Origin: Phytohabitans flavus | Lineage (GTDB): Bacteria; Actinomycetota; Actinomycetes; Mycobacteriales; Micromonosporaceae | Length of the DNA stretch: 64,000 nucleotides | Direction of reading: 5' to 3' | Assembly (NCBI RefSeq): GCF_011764545.1 | Contig: NZ_AP022870.1 | Coordinates: 6,640,001 to 6,704,000 of the forward strand | In this document: one piece after another, positions 1 to 7,160 of the stretch | Layout of the letters: every line of letters begins with the position of its first letter | Position numbering within the stretch: the stretch's first letter is position 1 | Program-made: the position numbers and the translations under genes | The notes under the pieces: generated by a model | Database searches by the model: none | Told to the model about the DNA's origin: nothing | What the model saw: only the letters and a program-made list of their open reading frames with translations

Positions 1-1
1 C

Positions 2-607
2 GGGCCCGCGTCAGTGGCCGGCGGATCCAGCGGTACCGCATCGTGGAGCTGGGCGGTCGTGGCCGCGTGCCGGGATCTGCTCGCCCAAGGCGCGGCCGCC
101 GGCACCACGGCGCAGGCGAACACCGGTAAGGCGGTTGCCGCCCGCCCGGACCTGGCCAGACACGCGTACGGGGCGCACTTCGTCGAGGTGGCGGTGGACC
201 CGCACACCGGCGAGGTCCGGGTGCCCCGCATGCTCGGGGCATTCGCCGTCGGCCGGATCGTCAACCCACTGACGGCACGATCGCAACTGATCGGCGGCAT
301 GACCATGGGCCTGTCCATCGCGCTGCTGGAAGAGTCGACGATGGACACCCGCTTCGGCGACTTCGTCAACCACGACCTCGCCAACTACCACGTCGCCGCC
401 AACGCGGACATCCAGTCGATCGAAGCCGTTTTCGTGGACGACCCCGACGACCAGCTCAACCCGGTCGGCGTCAAAGGTTTGGGCGAGATCGGCATCGTCG
501 GCGCCACCGCCGCACTGGCAAACGCCGTCTGGCACGCCACGGGCGTCCGCCATCGCGATCTGCCCATCCGCCCCGACCGGGTACTCAACGCCACCTACGC
601 GGTGTGA
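2..607 (+). CDS. Xanthine dehydrogenase/aldehyde oxidase family, molybdopterin-binding subunit (C-terminal part)
   Basis: Only the last ~200 codons are inside the window; the frame is already open at base 2. The fragment matches the end of the large molybdenum subunit of the xanthine dehydrogenase/CO dehydrogenase/aldehyde oxidase family, which hydroxylates purines or aldehydes. The clearest mark is VKGLGEIG near the end: in this family the glutamate of the GxGExG loop is the base that activates the Mo-bound hydroxyl. NPLTARSQLIGG and the closing segment with LPIRPDRVL are also typical. FAD and 2Fe-2S subunits are normally encoded next to it, presumably upstream of this window. Substrate cannot be told from this part. 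It stops 17 bases before a convergent gene. Confidence 0.85.
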   Translation, partial: GPASVAGGSSGTASWSWAVVAACRDLLAQGAAAGTTAQANTGKAVAARPDLARHAYGAHFVEVAVDPHTGEVRVPRMLGAFAVGRIVNPLTARSQLIGGMTMGLSIALLEESTMDTRFGDFVNHDLANYHVAANADIQSIEAVFVDDPDDQLNPVGVKGLGEIGIVGATAALANAVWHATGVRHRDLPIRPDRVLNATYAV

Positions 608-624
608 GACGGTCGTGAGTCGTC

Positions 625-1065
625 TCAGCTGAGCTGCTCGGCCAGTCCGACGACGATGCCCTCGGGACCGCGGATGTAGCAGAGCCGGTAGATGTCCTCG
701 TATTGCGCCACCTCGCCGACGAGTTCCGCACCGTGGGCGCGCAGGCGGGCAACGACGTCGTCGATGTCGTCGACGGCGAACATGACGCGACGAATGCCCA
801 GCGTGTTCGCCGGCGCGTCCTTCGGCTCAGGGCGGATCACCTTCGGCGTGTGGAACATCGCCAGCTCGATCCGGCCGTGGCCGTCCGGGGTCCGCAGCAT
901 CGCGACGTCCTGCCGGACGTCGTCGATCCCGATGACACGCTCCACCCAACGTCCCTCGATCGGCCCCTTGCCCTCCAGCTCCATGCCAAGCTCGACGAAG
1001 AACGCGATAACAGCGTCGAGGTCTTCGACAACGATGAGGACGTTGTCCATCCGCTGGATCGTCAT
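625..1065 (-). CDS. VOC (glyoxalase/bleomycin-resistance/dioxygenase) family protein
   Basis: A 146-residue protein with two beta-alpha-beta-beta-beta repeats, beginning MTIQRMDNVLIVVEDLDAV and ending YIRGPEGIVVGLAEQ. The R-G-P-E-G-x-x segment and an E four residues further are usual for the metal-binding repeat of vicinal-oxygen-chelate proteins. Activity (lyase, dioxygenase, binding or resistance) cannot be assigned. I start it at the ATG at 1065, because GAGGAG lies at good spacing upstream and the fold begins there. The frame is open further upstream, but that part runs into the tRNA gene and cannot be protein. Convergent with the molybdenum-subunit gene. Confidence 0.75.
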   Translation of the reverse strand: MTIQRMDNVLIVVEDLDAVIAFFVELGMELEGKGPIEGRWVERVIGIDDVRQDVAMLRTPDGHGRIELAMFHTPKVIRPEPKDAPANTLGIRRVMFAVDDIDDVVARLRAHGAELVGEVAQYEDIYRLCYIRGPEGIVVGLAEQLS

Positions 1066-1229
1066 GCTGGGTCTCCTCGTGTGGGTACGGCCACGGATGA
1101 CCGCATCTACCCCTAGACGGAGCCGCCAAGCCGTTCTCGACATCCACTGCTGCTGAACGCTGCGGGAATGCGGTAGCGCTCGATGAGCGCATACATAAGC
1201 AGAAGACGTGCCCTGACCTGGTGTTTCGT

Positions 1230-1305
1230 TGGTGGAGCCGAGGGGACTCGAACCCCTGACCCCCACACTGCCAGTGTGGTGCGCTACCAGCTGCGCCACG
1301 GCCCC
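1230..1305 (-). tRNA. tRNA-Ala (anticodon GGC)
   Basis: Read on the minus strand, 76 bases fold as a full cloverleaf. The acceptor stem GGGGCCG pairs with CGGCTCC and contains the G3:U70 wobble pair that is the alanine identity element. The anticodon arm is CCACA-CTGGCAG-TGTGG, giving anticodon GGC. The T arm is AGGGG-TTCGAGT-CCCCT. The 3' CCA is encoded. Confidence 0.97.
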
Positions 1306-1403
1306 AACGTCCCCGGTCTCCCGGGCACCCGCGCAATATTACACACCCCTACCCCGCCGGTCATCTCGCAGGTCCCAACACGCAGGGCCCCCAATGGGTG
1401 CGC

Positions 1404-1958
1404 TCAGTTGAGGGCGACGTCCGGCGGGAAGTGGGCGACCGCGGCCAGGATGCCGCCCTGGCGGCGAAGCACCATCGGCCACAGGTCGTCGGGGCGCTCG
1501 ACGAACGCGTCGCCCGGCAGCGCGTCGAAGACGAACCACGAGCCCGACGAGATCTCCTCCTCGAGCTGCCCGCCCGACCATCCCGAGTAGCCCGCAAAGA
1601 CCCGGATGCCGGCGAGGCTGTCCTGGAGCGACTCGGGGTCGACAGAGAGGTCGACCGTGCCGATGGAGCCGGACACGCGATGGAAGCCGCGGGCCCGCCG
1701 TACGCCTGGGTGGGTACGGGCCAGGCAGATCGCGGACTCAGGCTGTACCGGGCCGCCCTCGAAGAGGACGGCTGGGTCCCGCGCCATCGTGCCCCAGTTG
1801 CCGAGCACCTCGGAAACGGGCACCTCGGTGGCCCGGTTGAGTACCACGCCGAGCGCACCGCCGGGCTCGTGCGCGACCAGCAGGACCACGGTGCGGTCGA
1901 AGTTCGGATCCTTCAGGGCCGGGGTCGCGACCAGTAGCTGCCCGGTCATCGACTCCAT
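1404..1958 (-). CDS. YqgE/AlgH family protein (UPF0301)
   Basis: 184 residues, the usual length of the UPF0301 family. It opens with MTGQLLVATPAL and contains the family's block with HEPGGALGVVLNR near residue 30-42, then VLFEGGPVQ. AlgH was named from alginate regulation in Pseudomonas, but the molecular function of the family is unsettled. In actinobacteria it is a single conserved gene. Two in-frame ATG codons lie close together (1958 and 1949); the second gives the more usual N-terminus. It is divergent from the phosphorylase gene at 2091. Confidence 0.85.
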   Translation of the reverse strand: MESMTGQLLVATPALKDPNFDRTVVLLVAHEPGGALGVVLNRATEVPVSEVLGNWGTMARDPAVLFEGGPVQPESAICLARTHPGVRRARGFHRVSGSIGTVDLSVDPESLQDSLAGIRVFAGYSGWSGGQLEEEISSGSWFVFDALPGDAFVERPDDLWPMVLRRQGGILAAVAHFPPDVALN

Positions 1959-2090
1959 CGACCGCCCCCGATCCGCTGCCCCTCTCCGTGCACGGACGCC
2001 CCCGCTACTCGTGAGGGCCAGGAAAACAGGACTTGTGCGCCATGCATCGCACCATAGCTTGCGCGTCTACCACTGGTTAAGGTCTCATTC

Positions 2091-2894
2091 GTGAGCCCGC
2101 ACGCTGAGTTTGCCGTGATCGGTGGTTCTGGCCTCTACGCCCTACTCGACGGCGCGACAGAGTTCACCATCGACACGCCGTACGGTCCGCCGTCCGACCC
2201 ACTCACCATCGCCGAAGTGGGTGACCGGACCGTGGCGTTCCTCCCCCGGCATGGGAAAGATCACCGCTATCCGCCACATCGCATCCCCTACCGGGCAAAC
2301 CTGTGGGCGTTGCGCTCCATCGGTGTACGCCAGATCCTGGCGCCCTGCGCGGTAGGTGGCCTGCGGCCGGAGTTGGGGCCGGGTACGTTCGTGATCCCCG
2401 ACCAGCTGATCGACCGCACGAGCGGGCGCACCCAGACGTACTACGACGAGGGCGCGGCGCACGTCTCGTTCGCCGACCCGTACTGCCCGGTGGGACGCGA
2501 GACTGTGCGCGGCGCGGCCGAGCGGCACGGCATCGCGGCCGAGCCGACCGGCACGATGGTGGTGGTCGAGGGGCCGCGCTTCTCGACGCGGGCCGAGTCG
2601 CGGTGGTTCACGGCGATCGGCGGCACTGTGGTCAACATGACCGGCCACCCAGAGGCGGTACTCGCCCGCGAGTTGGCCCTCTGCTACACCGCGATCGCGC
2701 TCGTCACCGACCTCGACGCGGGCGTGGAGGGCGGCCACGGGGTCACCCAGGAGGAGGTCTTCCGGGTCTTCCGGGAAAACACCGACCGCATGCGTGGCCT
2801 GCTCCTCGACACCCTCACCGCACTCCCGGCCGATCGCGGCTGCCCGTGCGGGGACGCGCTGGAGGGCATCAAGCTACCGTTCGAGCTGCCGTAG
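2091..2894 (+). CDS. Purine nucleoside/5'-methylthioadenosine phosphorylase (MTAP family)
   Basis: 267 residues of the PNP_UDP_1 fold. Landmarks: FAVIGGSGLY at the N-terminus (phosphate loop), LPRHGKDHRYPPHRIPYRAN, the EGPRFSTRAESRWF block and NMTGHPEAVLARE (around residue 182), which carries the base/ribose-binding Met and Glu. The enzyme cleaves MTA or a purine nucleoside with phosphate to release the base and (methylthio)ribose-1-phosphate. The reading NMTGHPE, rather than NMT followed by a small residue, leaves the choice between adenine-type MTA phosphorylase and 6-oxopurine (MTI) phosphorylase open. The start is a GTG with only a weak AAGG ahead of it, so a leaderless or poorly led message is possible. 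Confidence 0.85.
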   Translation: MSPHAEFAVIGGSGLYALLDGATEFTIDTPYGPPSDPLTIAEVGDRTVAFLPRHGKDHRYPPHRIPYRANLWALRSIGVRQILAPCAVGGLRPELGPGTFVIPDQLIDRTSGRTQTYYDEGAAHVSFADPYCPVGRETVRGAAERHGIAAEPTGTMVVVEGPRFSTRAESRWFTAIGGTVVNMTGHPEAVLARELALCYTAIALVTDLDAGVEGGHGVTQEEVFRVFRENTDRMRGLLLDTLTALPADRGCPCGDALEGIKLPFELP

Positions 2895-2920
2895 CCGCCG
2901 CGACCGTCGCAGGTGGACGG

Positions 2921-3388
2921 TCAGGTCTCGCCGCCGATGTCCGTCTCGTACGCCTCGTAGACCAGGTCGGCCCCACGCTGGCGATGGCGGGACAGCTCGC
3001 GCAGGAGGTCGCTGGAGCACGCCCGCAGCTCCTCCACCGACGGCCCGGGCTGGTCCACCTGCCGCTGCAACGCGGACATCGCGGTGGCCACGGCGGCGTG
3101 CTCGCGGACCAGCACATGGACGCCGTGGGCGAGGCGGGGCGCGTGGTCGAGCAGCTCCGCGTACAGCCCGTCGGGCCCCTCGGTCAGCACGATGTGCTCG
3201 GCGAACGCACCGCGCAGCCCGAGCAGCCGCGTGCTGACCCTGGGTCGCCACCCGGGATCACCGGCGGGCGCGGCGAGGGCCCGCGCGAAAGCCTGGATGC
3301 TGTGCAGCAGCGCGACGCGATGCCGCCGAGCGACGGCGAGCGAAGCGGCGCTTTCCGCCGCTGTTGAGTAGGACTGTCCTGCCAACAT
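2921..3388 (-). CDS. Hemerythrin-like (HHE) domain protein
   Basis: 155 residues, mostly alpha-helical. Histidines recur at helical spacing: AEH (~63), LDHAPRLAHGVH (~80-89), REH (~94) and a conserved-looking C-terminus with RHRQRGADLVYEAYETDIGG. This agrees with a four-helix bundle of the hemerythrin/HHE type, which binds a di-iron site and can sense O2, NO or iron. Actinobacterial proteins with the same C-terminus are annotated as hemerythrin-domain proteins, to my recollection. The ligand set was not verified by alignment. Stands alone, convergent with the phosphorylase gene. Confidence 0.6.
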   Translation of the reverse strand: MLAGQSYSTAAESAASLAVARRHRVALLHSIQAFARALAAPAGDPGWRPRVSTRLLGLRGAFAEHIVLTEGPDGLYAELLDHAPRLAHGVHVLVREHAAVATAMSALQRQVDQPGPSVEELRACSSDLLRELSRHRQRGADLVYEAYETDIGGET

Positions 3389-3635
3389 GACGCACCTCCC
3401 GCCACGGGCTATTAGGAGATGGTCGCTCCACGCTCACTCTGTGTCCAGAGCCCGGCGCTGGCTCATCCAACCCACGAGAAACACCCGCATCAGGTACAAC
3501 ATGGGCCGGCTACGGCGGGGCCCAGGAAGCGAGAAGCGGCGCCATCGCCGGGGAGCGACGCCGCAACGGACCGCACGAACCGCAACCACCGCACGTGGGG
3601 CGTCCGGGGCTCGGCCCCCGGAGCAGACATAACAA

Positions 3636-3670
3636 GCGCCCCTGTCCGCGTTCTCCGCGGACAGGGGGCG
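3636..3670 (-). terminator. Hairpin terminator behind ssrA
   Basis: Bases 3636-3650 and 3656-3670 form a stem of about 13 pairs rich in G:C (core CCCTGTCCGCG / CGCGGACAGGG) with a 5-base loop, 13 bases past the tmRNA 3' end. The minus strand continues GCTTGTTATG, a weak U-rich tract. The rest of 3389-3682 shows no gene; a second small GC hairpin lies near 3603-3625. Confidence 0.7.
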
Positions 3671-3682
3671 ACCAGGTGCTTG

Positions 3683-4055
3683 TGGAGGTGCCGGGAATCG
3701 AACCCGGGTCCTTCGGCGCATTGTCAGGGCTTCTCCGAGCGCAGCTCGCTGTGTCTCTACTCGGCCCCTCCGATCACGCGAGCGAGTCGGTGTGACGGGC
3801 CCAGTCGCTGATTTATCTCACCGCACGAGCCCCGCGACCGGGCTCGGTTGGCCAGCCTTCTAGCTGATGCCGGTTACTGGACCGAAGGCGATTCCAGACC
3901 GACAGACTCGCTTACTCGCCTCAGGCGGCGAGAGCGAAGTCAGCGCGCTTGGTGTTGGCGCTTATTGGTTTCCGACGACCGATTCACGAGACGACGTCGG
4001 CTTCCTCGGCTCGCTTCCCCTGCCGCAACGTACGAAGTCGAAACCAGTCACCCCC
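3683..4055 (-). ncRNA. ssrA: tmRNA (transfer-messenger RNA), 373 nt
   Basis: The minus strand has the tmRNA 5' end GGGGGTGACTGGTTTCGACT and 3' end with GGGTTCGATTCCCGGCACCTCCA. GGGGGTG pairs with CACCTCC and includes the G3:U70 pair needed for alanine charging. CCA is not encoded (the genome reads CAA after the discriminator). The tag frame (minus 3959-3921, TGA stop) follows the usual ACCAATAAGC context and gives ANTKRADFALAA, whose ALAA end is the proteolysis signal. The RNA works with SmpB, encoded 2.5 kb upstream on the same strand, to free stalled ribosomes and tag the unfinished protein. Confidence 0.95.
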
Positions 4056-4122
4056 TCGAAGGATCTCCAGACAGATAGCCTAACGCCTCCGGCAACCGGA
4101 TACATTCCGCCCGCGCCGGAGC

Positions 4123-4288
4123 AGGGCCTGTCTGGCGGATCTTTGTGGGGCTGCGGCGGGTCCAGACGACGACCAGCGGCACCGGACGAAAGGCCACATA
4201 CAACACCGGTATGCGACCTTCCGCCCGCCACCCCTGGACCGCCGCCTGGACCTCGCCTCGCACCCACAAGACCCACCAGACAGGCCCT
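4123..4288. repeat. 166-bp palindromic interspersed element, copy 1
   Basis: Runs from AGGGCCTGTCTGG to CCAGACAGGCCCT and is 157/166 identical, without gaps, to the element at 44149-44314. Its two ~80-base halves are imperfect reverse complements throughout, so RNA or single strands could fold into one long hairpin. This copy is the less well paired: positions 14, 17, 64 and 106 are mismatched here but paired in copy 2. It lies between the 3' end of a minus-strand CDS (whose stop codon uses its terminal bases) and ssrA. No transposase, so it is a MITE-like or REP-like non-autonomous repeat or a structured terminator. Short frames within it are not believed to be genes. Confidence 0.85.
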
Positions 4289-5339
4289 AGGAGCAGGCCT
4301 TCCCATCGACCTCGCAGGACGTGGGTCCGCTGTCGCCCAACGCGGAGCTGACCTCGAACTGGAAGGTCAGCGAGGCCGCCGCGGCGAGGGAGCCGCCGGT
4401 GAAGGTCACCCTGCTGCCCTCCTGGCTGAACTGCGCGCCGCTGACGTCCGTCACCCGGGCTCCCCTGCGCAGGGTGACGATCACGGCCCACTGCTGCGCC
4501 GCCCCCTGCCCGCTGTTCTGGACGGTCACCTCGCCTTCGAACCCGGCGCGGAGGAGCCCCTGCTCGGTGGTCTCGTACGCCGCGGCGAGGACCGGCGTAG
4601 CCGGCGCCGTCGTGCCCTCCTTGGGCGGTGCGGTGGTCGGTGTCCGGGATGGGGTGGGAGTGGCCGACGGGCTCTTGGACAGGCTGGGTGACGGCGCCCC
4701 GGTACCCAACCCGGCGACAGCGCCCGGCGCGGTGGTGCCCGGCGGCGGCGCCGACGGTGGCAGGGCCGCGTCCTCGGTCTGGGTTGCGGCGGCCGGCTCC
4801 TCGTCGCCCGTCTGCGTCAGCGCGGCCACGACCACGATCCCCAGCAGCAAGAGCGCGGCGGTGGAAAGGGCCACCAGCCGGCGGCCGCGGCGCCGGCGTT
4901 TGTCCGGAGCGACGAATGGGATCACTTCGGTGACCGGCTCGGCCGGGCTGCCTGGCATCGGCGCGTTGAGGTCGACGTCCTGGAACGCCAGCCAGTCGAG
5001 GATCGCCGGCAGCCGCTCGTGCAGCACCCCGCCGTAAGCGGCGCGCACCTCGTCGCGCTCCTCGTCCTCCCACTCGCCGTAGACGCAAGACTGGCGGAGG
5101 GTCAGGGTGGCGCCGTCTGGTGTCGGCGTCAGCTCCCAGACCAGGCGGGTGCTGAGCTCGTCGTTGCCCCAGAGCATCGCCAGCCGTCGCTGCCCCTCGA
5201 CGCCGGTCACCTCGGCCTCACCGACCGGCGTGAACCTCGGCAGCTCGAGCCACTGGGACAGCAGCTTCTCCTCGGTCAGCGCCCGCCAGATCCGCTCGGC
5301 CGGGTGCTCGAAATCGACATCCATCCGGATTTCGCTCAC
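4287..5339 (-). CDS. SRPBCC (AHSA1-like) / transmembrane / CBM2-like fusion protein, paralog 1
   Basis: 350 residues from a GTG. Residues ~1-125 resemble an SRPBCC/AHSA1 helix-grip domain (MDVDFEHPAERIWRALTEEKLLSQWL). An Arg-rich stretch and one membrane helix follow (~150-170, LVALSTAALLLLGIVVVAAL), then a Pro/Ser/Thr linker (~185-245). A ~100-residue beta domain with the pattern of a carbohydrate-binding module 2 (GEVTVQNSGQGAAQQWAVIV, terminal SCEVDGKAC with a likely disulfide) ends the protein. The layout implies a cytosolic ligand-binding domain and an outer carbohydrate- or wall-binding domain. A paralog lies directly upstream, 70 bases away. The stop codon TAG overlaps the palindromic element. 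Function unknown. Confidence 0.75.
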   Translation of the reverse strand: MSEIRMDVDFEHPAERIWRALTEEKLLSQWLELPRFTPVGEAEVTGVEGQRRLAMLWGNDELSTRLVWELTPTPDGATLTLRQSCVYGEWEDEERDEVRAAYGGVLHERLPAILDWLAFQDVDLNAPMPGSPAEPVTEVIPFVAPDKRRRRGRRLVALSTAALLLLGIVVVAALTQTGDEEPAAATQTEDAALPPSAPPPGTTAPGAVAGLGTGAPSPSLSKSPSATPTPSRTPTTAPPKEGTTAPATPVLAAAYETTEQGLLRAGFEGEVTVQNSGQGAAQQWAVIVTLRRGARVTDVSGAQFSQEGSRVTFTGGSLAAAASLTFQFEVSSALGDSGPTSCEVDGKACS

Positions 5340-5409
5340 CCGGAGACCTTACAGACAGGCGCAACCCATCACGGACCCCCGCTGCCTGGTAATACGGCCC
5401 GCAGCGGCC

Positions 5410-6507
5410 TTACAACCCCGCGCAGTCTTCGCCATCCACCTGGCAGCTGAGTGGCTGAGCCGGTCCGAGCACATTGAGTGCCACCTCGAAGACCACTCTC
5501 GCCGATCCACCCCCGGGCACCGACGAACCGCTGAAGGTCCACGCCGTACCGCTCGGGCGCGGCTGCGGTCCCTCCACACGGTTCACGATCGCCGGCAACG
5601 GCACGGTGATGGTGAGCGTCCAGCCGTCGGACTTCGCACCACCGGTGTTCCGGACGACGACCTGGCCGCGGTAGCTCAGGAGCTGGTCGCTCGACACCGT
5701 GGAGTAGCTGGCGGACAGTGCGGCGGGCGACGGAGCGGCGGCCGTAGTCCGCTCGGCGCGTGGCGACGGGCTCGGCGGCCGGGTCGTGGGGGATCTGGTG
5801 GGGGCGCTGGGTGTCGCGGAGGGCGAGGCGCTCGGCGGGCGCTGGGTGGCGTCGATGGCCGTGGTGTAGGAGGACGCGACCGTGGTCGACGTGAACGCCG
5901 CCGGAGCGCCGCTCGTCTCGCTCGCACGGGCCTCGGCGGGCGTGCTGGTCTCTGACGGCAGGTTGGCGAAGAGCGCGGCCACCATCCCGATCAGCAGCGC
6001 GGCGGCCCCGATCGCCAGAAGCTGCTTGCGGCGGTCCGGCTTGGGCGCGACCGGCTCGGCCAGTCGCGGCGGTCGCGGCACGACCGCGTCACCCTTTCCG
6101 ACGAGCCCATCGAGTACGGCCGGGAGCCGCTCGCCGAACAGCCGGTCGTACGTGGACACGAGCGCCTGGCGCCGCACGCTGCCCCGCACCCCGAGGAACC
6201 CGGACTGGCTGACCATCAGCAGGCACCCCTCGGGCCTGGGCTTGAGCTCCCAGGTGACCCGAGCGTGCAACTGCTCGCCCTTCCACCGCATCACGAGCCG
6301 GCGCTCGGCGGAGACCTCCAGCACCTGCCCCGAGATCGGACCGTCGAAGCCCGGCAGCGACTCCGGCAAGAGCTGGAACTGGCTGCCCTGGATGGGCTCG
6401 AGGTCGCCGGGGATGAACCAGCGGGTGAGCTGCCGCCGCTCGGTGAGTGCCCGCCAGACGATCGCGGGCGGATGGCCGAAGTCGAAGTCGATCCTGATTT
6501 CGGTCAC
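5410..6507 (-). CDS. SRPBCC (AHSA1-like) / transmembrane / CBM2-like fusion protein, paralog 2
   Basis: 365 residues with the same architecture as the next gene downstream: SRPBCC domain (~1-130, starting VTEIRIDFDFGHPPAIVWRA), a helix at ~158-178 (LLAIGAAALLIGMVAALFA), a long Ser/Thr/Pro linker, and a CBM2-like beta domain ending SCQVDGEDC. Similarity to its neighbour is clear at both ends but weak in the linker, so this is an old duplication. I use the GTG at 6507: it aligns with the paralog's start, and the frame upstream overlaps smpB. The gap to the smpB stop is only 19 bases, so it is probably co-transcribed with smpB. Confidence 0.75.
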   Translation of the reverse strand: MTEIRIDFDFGHPPAIVWRALTERRQLTRWFIPGDLEPIQGSQFQLLPESLPGFDGPISGQVLEVSAERRLVMRWKGEQLHARVTWELKPRPEGCLLMVSQSGFLGVRGSVRRQALVSTYDRLFGERLPAVLDGLVGKGDAVVPRPPRLAEPVAPKPDRRKQLLAIGAAALLIGMVAALFANLPSETSTPAEARASETSGAPAAFTSTTVASSYTTAIDATQRPPSASPSATPSAPTRSPTTRPPSPSPRAERTTAAAPSPAALSASYSTVSSDQLLSYRGQVVVRNTGGAKSDGWTLTITVPLPAIVNRVEGPQPRPSGTAWTFSGSSVPGGGSARVVFEVALNVLGPAQPLSCQVDGEDCAGL

Positions 6508-6526
6508 CGAGGCACTATAGGGCCTG

Positions 6527-7003
6527 TTACTCCATGCCCTTCCCACGCCGGCCCATCGCACGGGTGATTTCCCGGTCGGCGTCCCGCTTGGCGAGGTCCT
6601 GGCGCTTGTCGTACGCCTTCTTGCCCTTGGCGAGTCCGATCTCGACCTTGGCCCAGCCATCCGAGAAGTACACCGAGAGGGGCACGAGCGTGAGACCGCT
6701 CTCCTTCAGCTTGCCGACCAGCCGGTCGATCTCGATGCGCTTGAGCAGCAGCTTCCGGGTGCGGCGGGGCTCGTGGTTGGTCCAGGTGCCCTGGACGTAC
6801 TCGGGGATGTGCATGCCGTAGAGGTAAAGCTCGCCGCCCTTTTCCTGGGCGAACGCGTCCACCAGGGACGCGCGCCCGGCCCGGAGCGACTTGACCTCGG
6901 TGCCGGTGAGCGCCATGCCCGCCTCGTAGGTGTCGAGGATGGCGTAGTCGTGCCGCGCCTTGCGATTCGACGCGACGACCTTACGACCCTTTTCCCTCGG
7001 CAC
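6527..7003 (-). CDS. smpB: SsrA-binding protein SmpB
   Basis: 158 residues, family length. Clear SmpB blocks: NRKARHDYAILDTYEAGMALTGTEVKSLR (positions 6839-6980 in DNA), then EYVQGTWTNHEPRRTRKLLL, and a basic tail with KGKKAYDKRQDLAKRDADRE. It binds tmRNA and places it in the A site of stalled ribosomes. The start used is the GTG at 7003 (VPREKGRKVVASNRKAR); longer in-frame starts add sequence that no SmpB has. No strong Shine-Dalgarno is visible. Downstream on the same strand come the two SRPBCC fusions and then ssrA, so the trans-translation pair brackets them. Confidence 0.95.
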   Translation of the reverse strand: MPREKGRKVVASNRKARHDYAILDTYEAGMALTGTEVKSLRAGRASLVDAFAQEKGGELYLYGMHIPEYVQGTWTNHEPRRTRKLLLKRIEIDRLVGKLKESGLTLVPLSVYFSDGWAKVEIGLAKGKKAYDKRQDLAKRDADREITRAMGRRGKGME

Positions 7004-7107
7004 CGCGCAATGGTACAGCTCAGCAAAGGCAACCCGGCAGCCATTTGAGCGGCTGCACGGGGGTGCCGGCCGTACTCCTGTCACAACGGACGCAACAGTA
7101 CAAAAGA

Positions 7108-7143
7108 AATCGCCGCTCCCCGGCAAGACGAGGAACGGCGATT
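7108..7143 (-). terminator. Rho-independent terminator of ftsEX
   Basis: AATCGCCG (7108-7115) pairs perfectly with CGGCGATT (7136-7143), and the inner bases extend the stem. On the minus strand the hairpin is followed by TCTTTTG. It lies 17 bases past the ftsX stop and separates ftsEX from smpB. Confidence 0.8.
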
Positions 7144-7160
7144 ACGGAGAGTGGCGGGAA

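Noticed and set aside
1066..1299. N-terminal extension of the VOC protein
   Set aside because: The open frame upstream crosses the tRNA-Ala gene; a ribosome-binding site supports the start at 1065.
3419..3811. Plus-strand frames overlapping the ssrA region
   Set aside because: They run through the tmRNA 3' end and its terminator; the tmRNA fold explains the sequence.
4145..4351. Small frames within and beside palindrome copy 1 on both strands (similar ones in copy 2)
   Set aside because: They come from the palindrome itself and have no ribosome-binding sites; not accepted as genes.
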